Shown one piece after another: positions 6,514 to 10,518 of a stretch of 10,518 nucleotides of DNA. Position 1 is the first letter of the stretch. Each line of letters begins with the position of its first letter. The DNA is taken from positions 1 through 10,518 of the forward strand of contig JAEZLX010000073.1 of assembly GCA_023415035.1 (NCBI GenBank). The letters are read 5' to 3'. Below the pieces are notes generated by a model. The model saw nothing but the letters and a program-made list of their open reading frames with translations. It made no database searches and was not told the origin of the DNA. Origin of the DNA: Pseudomonadota bacterium. Its GTDB lineage: Bacteria > Pseudomonadota > Gammaproteobacteria > Burkholderiales > Burkholderiaceae_C. Made by a program: the position numbers and the translations under genes.

Positions 6514-7596
6514 ATGACGGCCAGCCCTGCCCCGGCAGCACCCCTGATCGAGACCGACGCGCTCGTCGTCGGCGCAGGACCGGTTGGCCTCTTCCAGGTA
6601 TTCCAGCTCGGGCTGCTGGAAATCCAGGCCCATGTCGTCGATGCCTTGCCGCACGTCGGCGGGCAGCCGGTGGAGCTCTATCCGGACAAGCCCATCTACG
6701 ACGTCCCTGGCGTGCCCATGTGCACCGGCCGTGAACTGGCCGAAGCGCTGCTGGTTCAGGCCAGCCCGTTCAAGCCCGGTCTGCACCTCTCGCGCACTGT
6801 CGAATCCGTTCAACGACAGCCCGGTGGCCGTTTCTTGGTCGGCGCGAGCGGCGGCCTGCGCTTTCTCGCCCGTACCGTCTTCATCGCCGGTGGCGTGGGT
6901 GCCTTCCTGCCCCGGACCATCAACCTGGACGGTTTGGCCGCCTTCGATGGCGTGCAGCTGTTCCACCGGCTCGAAGAAGCCGGCAATTTGTCAGGCAAGC
7001 GTGTCATCGTTGCCGGTGGCGGCGAGGAAGCCATCGAAACGGTGGACCGCATCTGCCGCGCGACCGAACGCCATCCGGCCTCGGCCCCCGCGAGCCTGAC
7101 GCTGGTACACCGGCGCGATGCCTTCAGCGCCTCCGAGGAGGCTCTTGAGCGACTGCGCGAGCTGCGCGCCAACGGTGCCGTCCAGTTCACGGCGGGCATG
7201 CCTTCCGGCATCGAAAAGCAGGACGGCCAACTTGCCGGCCTTCAGTTGCTCACGCCGGAAAGCACACAGATCACCGAACCACTGGATGTGCTGATCGTGG
7301 CCCAGGGACTCTCGCCCCGTCTTGGCCCGATCACGCAATGGGGCCTGGCCATGGCACGCAAGCAGCTGGTCGTCGATACCGAGCGCTTCCAGACCAGCGA
7401 GCCAGGCATCTTCGCCGTCGGCGACATCAACACCTATCCGGGCAAGAAAAAGCTGCTCGTGTGCGGCTTCCACGAGTGCGCGCTGGCCGCCTACGCCGCC
7501 GCCCCCATCGTGCACCCCGACCGGCCTGTGCAACTCCAATACACCACCACCAGCACCCGCCTGCACCAGCTGCTGGGCGTCCCGCACGCCGATTGA
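6514..7596 (+). CDS. TrxB-like ferredoxin--NAD(P)+ reductase (FAD-dependent)
   Basis: This is a 360-residue two-dinucleotide-domain flavoprotein. The FAD-binding GAGPVG is at 20-25, a second nucleotide-binding GGG starts at 168 (GGGEEAIE), HRRD is at 199-202, and the second FAD motif VGDINTYPGKKKLL is at 302-315. The C-terminal YTTTSTRLHQLLGV is characteristic of the thioredoxin-reductase-fold ferredoxin-NADP reductases. The redox-active CxxC of true thioredoxin reductases is absent, which supports FNR over TrxB. The second Rossmann motif reads GGGEEAIE where most relatives have GGGDSA. It starts 13 bp after fdxA and is surely co-transcribed, so it probably reduces FdxA with NAD(P)H, perhaps for sulfite reduction. 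It is the last intact chromosomal gene before the tRNA-Asn junction. Confidence 0.85.
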   Translation: MTASPAPAAPLIETDALVVGAGPVGLFQVFQLGLLEIQAHVVDALPHVGGQPVELYPDKPIYDVPGVPMCTGRELAEALLVQASPFKPGLHLSRTVESVQRQPGGRFLVGASGGLRFLARTVFIAGGVGAFLPRTINLDGLAAFDGVQLFHRLEEAGNLSGKRVIVAGGGEEAIETVDRICRATERHPASAPASLTLVHRRDAFSASEEALERLRELRANGAVQFTAGMPSGIEKQDGQLAGLQLLTPESTQITEPLDVLIVAQGLSPRLGPITQWGLAMARKQLVVDTERFQTSEPGIFAVGDINTYPGKKKLLVCGFHECALAAYAAAPIVHPDRPVQLQYTTTSTRLHQLLGVPHAD

Positions 7597-7635
7597 TTTT
7601 TTCTGCTCCAGCCTGATGCCCCGGTGATGCATCGG

Positions 7636-7648
7636 CATGCCTTGCCGC
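7636..7648 (+). repeat. 13-bp direct repeat, copy 1 (flanks the tRNA-Asn fragment)
   Basis: CATGCCTTGCCGC occurs here and again at 7788-7800, on either side of the terminator and tRNA fragment. A related copy, ATGCCTTGCCGCAC (14 bp shared with this copy), is inside the reductase gene at 6641-6654. The meaning is unknown; pairs of 12-13 bp matches do arise by chance in GC-rich DNA. Confidence 0.4.
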
Positions 7649-7668
7649 ACCCATGGCGGGCGGACAAG

Positions 7669-7699
7669 AAAAAACCCCGCTACCTTTTGGATAGCGGGG
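7669..7699 (-). terminator. Rho-independent terminator of the tRNA-Asn transcript
   Basis: On the minus strand, CCCCGCTA pairs with TAGCGGGG (7675-7682 with 7692-7699). Extra CC/GG pairs extend toward the loop, and six T residues follow (7669-7674 read in reverse). It lies 12 bp beyond the CCA end of the tRNA-Asn remnant, as expected for a tRNA terminator. It may also slow plus-strand transcription coming out of the reductase gene, although the plus-strand T tract is poor. Confidence 0.85.
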
Positions 7700-7711
7700 C
7701 CTTCTGTGTTT

Positions 7712-7759
7712 TGGCTCCCCGACCTGGGTTCGAACCAGGGACCTGCGGATTAACAGTCC
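7712..7759 (-). pseudogene. tRNA-Asn (anticodon GTT), 3' part only
   Basis: On the minus strand this reads from the anticodon stem onward: loop CTGTTAA with anticodon GTT (7752-7754), variable region, T arm CCTGG-TTCGAAC-CCAGG, acceptor strand TCGGGGA, discriminator G and encoded CCA (7712-7714). The matching 5' half, which should begin TCCCCGA and carry the D arm, is absent: bases 7760-7790 show neither. The break falls inside the anticodon stem. This is not a functional tRNA here. It is the kind of fragment left at one end of an element integrated at a tRNA 3' end. Confidence 0.88.
7712..7759. other. Prophage attachment site core (fragment end)
   Basis: The tRNA-Asn 3' fragment marks the crossover region of a site-specific integration. 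Left of it lie the tRNA terminator and core sulfur genes; right of it lie phage lysis genes. Because the tRNA reads leftward, the copy that kept its 5' half must be at the right end of the element, outside the window, and the integrase is not near this end. The core could extend left into the terminator, because identity to the other junction cannot be tested here. Confidence 0.75.
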
Positions 7760-7945
7760 ACACCCCGAACGCCCGCACGGGCCGCGCCATGCCTTGCCGC
7801 CTACCGTGACCGCTTCCAATATTTCCGCACGTCGGCGCACTTGAAACCGCCCGATTTCCCATGGCTTCGGTTCACCAAAACACTGGATATTGGAAGAACC
7901 GGGACATAACCAGCTTGCCACCTTCACCTGAATTTGCCGGACAAA
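7760..7945. other. Non-coding element end, possible integrase arm-site region
   Basis: No convincing gene is seen between the tRNA fragment and the LexA box. The stretch contains a 10-bp inverted repeat, CTTCCAATAT (7813-7822) and ATATTGGAAG (7887-7896), 64 bp apart, and a small GC palindrome GCCCG-CA-CGGGC (7771-7782). Repeated short motifs next to an attachment core are typical of arm-type binding sites for tyrosine integrases. That reading is inference. Confidence 0.35.
7788..7800 (+). repeat. 13-bp direct repeat, copy 2
   Basis: This is an exact copy of CATGCCTTGCCGC at 7636-7648, on the element side of the attachment site, 152 bp away. Confidence 0.4.
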
Positions 7946-7965
7946 TACTGTATAGAATCACAGCA
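7946..7965 (+). promoter_or_regulatory. LexA (SOS) box
   Basis: CTG-N10-CAG (7948-7963) sits within a longer match, TACTGTATA...CAG, to the LexA consensus used by enterobacteria and many Proteobacteria. The last base of the 20-bp box is the A of the ATG at 7965. A likely -10 hexamer, TAGAAT (7953-7958, five of six), lies inside the box, so bound LexA should block initiation directly. Confidence 0.8.
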
Positions 7966-8318
7966 TGAAGGCGACCGTTATCAGGCTCTATGACCGTGGC
8001 GCTCGGCGCATGAGACCGGCCGATCCAGCTCATGGGGATCTGTCGATGGACTCCATGCAGGTCGGCGGGTACCGGGTGTACCGCGCCTTCCTGACGGACA
8101 AGAACGGCGTGGTCGTCCCGCCGCTCAGAGATGCAAAGGTGACACGCATCACCGAACGTGGCATGGTGCTCAGAGGCATCGAGCAAATCCAGGAGCGGCC
8201 CACGCCCAAGGCGAGGGTCTATCAGTACCCGCAGGTCTGGTGGGTACGCCTCCAACCAGGACAGAGCAATGTCATCCAGCTCAAACCATCACCCCACCCT
8301 GCTGAAGTATCCGGTTGA
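7965..8318 (+). CDS. SOS-regulated hypothetical protein (117 aa)
   Basis: I do not recognise a named domain. The product is 117 residues, basic, without cysteines. Its core looks beta-rich: VGGYRVYRAFLTDKNG (33-48), DAKVTRITERGMVLRGIEQ (57-75) and VYQYPQVWWVRL (85-96). No signal peptide or membrane span is seen. It begins at the edge of a LexA box and has no Shine-Dalgarno; with the -10 box at 7953-7958 the transcript would start at or near the ATG, suggesting a leaderless message. An in-frame ATG at 8010 is an alternative start. It overlaps the next ORF by 50 bp in another frame. Control by DNA damage is well supported by the box; what the protein does is unknown. Confidence 0.7.
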   Translation: MKATVIRLYDRGARRMRPADPAHGDLSMDSMQVGGYRVYRAFLTDKNGVVVPPLRDAKVTRITERGMVLRGIEQIQERPTPKARVYQYPQVWWVRLQPGQSNVIQLKPSPHPAEVSG

Positions 8319-8490
8319 GTGCTCGATCTCGCCGATGGGCTTTATCGAGCAGGAGCTTCCCGGTGACCCATCGAGCTACCGGGTGGTCCAGGTCGGGAAG
8401 TCATGGATCGTCGTCCGCGAACCGGATGGCGTGAAGGTCTATATCGGCCCGGGCCCGGTCGAGGTCCTGGCCTCTCCGGCGCCTTTCTAG
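8269..8490 (+). CDS. Small hypothetical protein (73 aa), second gene of the SOS pair
   Basis: The ATG at 8269 has a good Shine-Dalgarno, AGGA (8258-8261), seven bases upstream, so I chose it over the longer open frame starting at 8158 and over the ATG at 8337. The product is 73 residues with a conserved-looking middle, SYRVVQVGKSWIVVRE (36-51) and GVKVYIGPGPVEV, apparently a small beta-rich fold. It has one cysteine and no membrane span. It overlaps the end of the 117-aa ORF by 50 bp, so both are probably read from the LexA-controlled promoter. Its TAG stop shares a CTAG with the stop of the convergent SRAP gene. No family recognised. Confidence 0.6.
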   Translation: MSSSSNHHPTLLKYPVECSISPMGFIEQELPGDPSSYRVVQVGKSWIVVREPDGVKVYIGPGPVEVLASPAPF

Positions 8491-9209
8491 GCGGCGGGCA
8501 ACTGCCGAAACAGCGCCCGGTCAGGATCTGCCGGGCCGTGGGCGATGGTGTCCGGCGCCGGCACGCGGATCAGCGCCTCAGCCTGGGCGACGGTGCCGTG
8601 CAGCCAGGCATCGATGTCCTGCTCCCAGATCGGAACCACAGTGCGCTTGTCCTGCCGATCAGGCGGCTGATCCGGCTCGGGCTTGTGCATCAGCTCAAGG
8701 ATCGGGTGGCCGTCGCAGTTCTGGGTGAGCATCGTGTAGTTCAAAACGACCTCACCAGAGGCCGGATCGGTCCACTCCGACCACAGCCCGGCCAGCCACC
8801 AAGGCTCGCCATCGGCGCGCCGAAAGTGCCAGGGCGTTGACTTCTTCGCCGGCGTCAGCATGTCTGCCCGGCTGATGCCCCAGTACGGCTCCTGGAACCA
8901 CACCGCGGGGATCAGGCAGCGCTGGCCACGTGCCCACGGGTAGCGGAACGTCCAGGCCGTGGCCACCGTCTCGCGCCGGGCGTTGTTCGTGCTCATCGGC
9001 CGGCCCTGCTTCGTCATCGGCCGCCTGGTCGGCGAGCCGGGCGGAATCATGCCCCACTGCCCCACATCCGCCTCGCCATGCTGGCGAACGATCAGGCCTT
9101 GGCCAAGAGGGCCGACAACGGCTTGCCACTCGGGGAGGTCGTCGCGGAGCCGCACCCAGTCGAGGCGGTGGATCTCATCGCGGGAGGTGGTGCCGTAGAG
9201 GTTGCACAT
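8487..9209 (-). CDS. yedK: SOS response-associated peptidase (SRAP; YedK/HMCES family)
   Basis: This 240-residue SRAP domain protein belongs to a family that binds abasic sites in single-stranded DNA and links to them covalently through Cys2. The start at 9209 is fixed by the family: the protein must begin Met-Cys (MCNLYGTTS) because Cys2 becomes the N-terminus. The frame is open for 50 more codons upstream, but using them would bury Cys2. Other active-site places are present: STNNARRETV (N75/N76), RCLIPAVWFQE (E107) and the His of LMHKPEP (H175). About eight extra residues (DQPPDRQD) lie between this His and the conserved KRTVV strand. The gene lies downstream of the lysis terminator with no LexA box of its own in the 34 bp before it. 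It converges on the LexA-controlled pair, which suggests a DNA-damage cargo block in the prophage. Confidence 0.88.
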   Translation of the reverse strand: MCNLYGTTSRDEIHRLDWVRLRDDLPEWQAVVGPLGQGLIVRQHGEADVGQWGMIPPGSPTRRPMTKQGRPMSTNNARRETVATAWTFRYPWARGQRCLIPAVWFQEPYWGISRADMLTPAKKSTPWHFRRADGEPWWLAGLWSEWTDPASGEVVLNYTMLTQNCDGHPILELMHKPEPDQPPDRQDKRTVVPIWEQDIDAWLHGTVAQAEALIRVPAPDTIAHGPADPDRALFRQLPAA

Positions 9210-9243
9210 GGCCTGATGGTAGCGATCACCACCCCCGAAACGC

Positions 9244-9274
9244 AAAAAGCCCCGCCAGCCGAAGCCAGCGGGGC
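9244..9274 (-). terminator. Rho-independent terminator after the lysis cassette
   Basis: On the minus strand, GCCCCGC and GCGGGGC pair. Inner G-T wobbles and a GC-TTCG-GC tetraloop extend the stem to 11 bp, and TTTTT follows (9244-9248 in reverse). UUCG loops closed by C-G are very stable. It lies 45 bp after the end of the i-spanin gene and should end lysis transcription before SRAP. Confidence 0.88.
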
Positions 9275-9297
9275 AAGGGTTGGCATCAACCAACCTT
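9275..9297 (-). repeat. Second hairpin abutting the lysis terminator
   Basis: AAGGTTGG and CCAACCCTT on the minus strand form an 8-bp stem with one bulged base and a six-base loop, directly upstream of the UUCG terminator. The two make a tandem-hairpin 3' end for the lysis mRNA. A role in mRNA stability is possible but not shown. Confidence 0.5.
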
Positions 9298-9318
9298 GGA
9301 GACAACGGCAATCGCTCG

Positions 9319-9903
9319 CTATTCAGGTAGTGCGCCATCCCCGGCCCGGCACACATCACGGACCCAGTCCTGCAGGCCGGTCACCTGGTCACCGAGCTGC
9401 TGAGCTCGTTCATCCACTGCTCGATAACGAGCGGCGCATTCTCCGAGTAGGTTTCTGGCGGTACTGGCTTCGACAGCAAGGGCGGCAGCGCGGGAATCCT
9501 CGGGCACTGGGCGGGCGTTGAGAGCGGCGATTTCGTCGCGCAGCTCGCGCACAGCACGCTCAGCAGCAATAGCGCGGTCCAGGGTAGCCTTGCGGCGTTT
9601 TTCAGCTTCATCAGCGGTCCTTTCAGCAGCGACAGTCCGGGCGATTTCGTCATTGCGGGCGGCCAGCACCTCCCAGGCATGGGCCAGGGCGGCCTCGCGG
9701 TCGACGTCGGCCTGCCGGGCCTCGCGCAGCTCCCAGCCGGTGATGGCCGACGCTGCCGCGACGGTAAGCAGCACCGTGGCCACGCGGGTGATACCTCCGG
9801 ACAGCACGCCGCCCACGATGACCAGGGCCAGCAGCAGGATGACCAGCCACGCCGGGAGCCAGCCCAGCACGGTGGCGACGGCGGAGATGAGCGCGTCCAG
9901 CAT
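9319..9903 (-). CDS. Rz: Rz-type i-spanin (DUF2514-like) lysis protein
   Basis: This 194-residue phage protein is expected to span the periplasm with Rz1 and fuse inner and outer membranes at the end of lysis. The N-terminus holds two hydrophobic stretches (about 15-35 and 41-57). A long charged, alanine-rich coiled-coil region follows (about 60-130), then a C-terminal domain with NLLGECAARY and DQVTGLQDWVRDVC as in DUF2514-type spanins. The ATG at 9903 overlaps the TGA of the preceding small gene (TGATG), so translation is coupled. Usual i-spanins have one N-terminal span; two here would put the C-terminus in the cytoplasm unless the N-terminus is outside, so one stretch may not cross the membrane. 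The Rz1-type gene is embedded in it. Confidence 0.82.
   Translation of the reverse strand: MLDALISAVATVLGWLPAWLVILLLALVIVGGVLSGGITRVATVLLTVAAASAITGWELREARQADVDREAALAHAWEVLAARNDEIARTVAAERTADEAEKRRKATLDRAIAAERAVRELRDEIAALNARPVPEDSRAAALAVEASTARNLLGECAARYRAVDERAQQLGDQVTGLQDWVRDVCRAGDGALPE
9381..9611 (-). CDS. Rz1: Rz1-type o-spanin lipoprotein, embedded in the Rz gene
   Basis: This 76-residue product is read in a different frame wholly inside the i-spanin gene, the same layout as Rz/Rz1 of phage lambda. It begins MKLKNAARLPW, has a hydrophobic signal segment (12-20) and a lipobox-like CASC with C24 the likely lipidated cysteine; the -3 residue is Cys instead of Leu or Val, so C24 is not certain. 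A proline-rich mature region follows (P30, P33, P37, P40, P43, P44, P49, P51, P52). The ATG at 9611 is chosen because AAAGGA lies six bases upstream and because longer forms would bury the signal peptide. It should sit in the outer membrane and bind the i-spanin C-terminus. Confidence 0.85.
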   Translation of the reverse strand: MKLKNAARLPWTALLLLSVLCASCATKSPLSTPAQCPRIPALPPLLSKPVPPETYSENAPLVIEQWMNELSSSVTR

Positions 9904-10064
9904 CACTCACCACCCCAGCCATGGATGAGCGGCGCCAGCCAGCTCGGCAACGTGACGATGCCGGCCACCAGCAGGGCCAGCACGATGGCCAGCGCCACGG
10001 CAAACACATGCGACCCGCGCTCAATCAGATCGCGGTCGTCCTGCGGCTCGTCGGCCCAGCTCAT
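9903..10064 (-). CDS. Small holin-like membrane protein (53 aa)
   Basis: A 53-residue ORF lies exactly between endolysin and i-spanin. It has a hydrophilic, acidic start (MSWADEPQDDRDLIER), one clear membrane span (about 19-39, FAVALAIVLALLVAGIV) and a short tail. Its ATG overlaps the endolysin stop (ATGA) and its TGA overlaps the i-spanin start (TGATG), so all three are translationally coupled, which argues strongly that it is real. Single-span holins of this size exist, and position in the cassette supports a holin or holin-regulator role. No family signature is recognised, so the function is inferred. Confidence 0.72.
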   Translation of the reverse strand: MSWADEPQDDRDLIERGSHVFAVALAIVLALLVAGIVTLPSWLAPLIHGWGGE

Positions 10065-10518
10065 GACGTCACCGCCTTCGCGATCGCCGAGGCGATGAGC
10101 CAGTGCCGCGCCCGGTACCGGGCCAGCTCCTCGGGGTTGCTCAGAAAAAACACCTCCACCACCATCCCGCCGGCGTTGACGAACCCGAGCCGCCCGCGGG
10201 CGCTCATGCTCTGGTCGATCCAGCCGCGATCGCCGCGCAGGGGCGACTCCATCACGCCCGCGATGGCGGCTGCCACCCGGCGGGCCCTTGGAGCCTGCGC
10301 CGGCAGGCTGATGACCTCCACGCCGCGCGCGGCCGGGTTGACCGCTGCGTTGGTGTGCAGCTCGATCGCGACGTCGCTGCCGGCAATGCGCCGGATGGCG
10401 TCGGCCAGCGGCAGGTTCAGGCCGGCGCCGCCATCGGTGGTGACGCGGTGCCCAGCTGCGCGCAGCTTGAGCGCCACGATGTCGCGCAGCTCGGTCATCA
10501 GATCGCGCTCGGTGTAGC
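10061..10518 (-). CDS. Phage endolysin, N-acetylmuramoyl-L-alanine amidase (Amidase_3), partial
   Basis: The reading frame enters from the right edge of the window; 151 C-terminal residues are visible and the N-terminus is missing. They begin YTERDLMTELRD, where the Glu fits the zinc-ligand Glu of Amidase_3 enzymes. VAIELHTNAA supplies the zinc-binding His. VVEVFFLSNPEE near the end supplies the catalytic Glu. These Zn amidases cut the bond between N-acetylmuramate and L-alanine in peptidoglycan. A Met inside the visible part (at 10498) is not taken as the start because the upstream residues match the family. No signal peptide can be judged. Its TGA overlaps the start of the holin-like gene, placing it first in the visible lysis cassette. 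Confidence 0.85.
   Translation of the reverse strand, partial: YTERDLMTELRDIVALKLRAAGHRVTTDGGAGLNLPLADAIRRIAGSDVAIELHTNAAVNPAARGVEVISLPAQAPRARRVAAAIAGVMESPLRGDRGWIDQSMSARGRLGFVNAGGMVVEVFFLSNPEELARYRARHWLIASAIAKAVTS

Noticed and set aside
7700..7790. A complete tRNA-Asn gene
   Set aside because: No 5' acceptor strand (TCCCCGA) or D arm is found upstream of the anticodon stem on the minus strand.
7427..7927. 166-codon minus-strand frame across the tRNA fragment
   Set aside because: It spans a tRNA, a terminator and the end of the reductase gene and resembles no protein.
9210..9359. 50-codon N-terminal extension of the SRAP frame
   Set aside because: SRAP proteins need Cys2 at the mature N-terminus; the extension also runs through the lysis terminator hairpins.
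9650..10024. 124-codon minus-strand frame over the holin-like gene
   Set aside because: It is a Trp/Cys/Arg-rich out-of-frame shadow; the coupled 53-aa frame and the i-spanin frame explain the region better.
9518..10098. Plus-strand frames opposite the lysis cassette
   Set aside because: They encode repetitive Ser/Ala/Arg/Gln sequence typical of antisense reading of coiled-coil genes.
1..10518. CRISPR array, insertion sequence or transposase
   Set aside because: No regularly spaced repeats, terminal inverted repeats or transposase motifs were seen.

Overview
This window looks like the chromosome of a GC-rich betaproteobacterium, probably Burkholderiales (Comamonadaceae-like). I base that on the gene order cysI, DUF934, cysH, cysD, cysN, followed by a 7Fe ferredoxin and a TrxB-like ferredoxin reductase, and on codon use. 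No species can be named from the sequence alone.

Left part (1-7596) is core metabolism. A partial gene on the minus strand (1-687) encodes a protein with two degenerate receiver-like domains. It diverges from an assimilatory sulfate-reduction operon on the plus strand. An AT-rich intergenic stretch between them holds a palindrome that could be a CysB/LysR-type operator and a plausible sigma-70 promoter. The operon encodes sulfite reductase hemoprotein (cysI), a DUF934 protein, a PAPS/APS reductase (cysH) and both sulfate adenylyltransferase subunits (cysD, cysN). It ends at a strong terminator (6055-6083). A second unit follows: a 7Fe ferredoxin (fdxA) and, 13 bp later, a thioredoxin-reductase-fold ferredoxin-NADP reductase. 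No cysJ, cysC or cysG lies here, so the fdxA/reductase pair is a reasonable electron source for CysI.

Middle (7597-7964) is a junction. On the minus strand there is a rho-independent terminator and the 3' part only of a tRNA-Asn(GTT), from the anticodon stem to CCA. The 5' half is replaced by unrelated DNA. This is the expected scar of an element integrated at the 3' end of a tRNA gene, so DNA to the right should be an integrated element and the intact tRNA-Asn should lie at its far end, outside the window.

Right part (about 7760-10518) is the end of a prophage. A near-consensus LexA box (CTG-N10-CAG) touches the start codon of a 117-aa orphan ORF, which overlaps a 73-aa orphan ORF. These converge on a minus-strand SRAP/YedK-HMCES-type gene and share a CTAG that is a stop codon on both strands. 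Beyond a UUCG-loop terminator lies a compact minus-strand lysis cassette, listed in transcription order: Amidase_3 endolysin (partial at the window edge), a 53-aa single-span holin-like protein, an Rz-type i-spanin, and an Rz1-type lipoprotein wholly embedded in the Rz gene in another frame. The most interesting candidate system is the SOS-controlled small-gene pair next to the abasic-site sensor SRAP, sitting as cargo between the lysis cassette and the attachment site.
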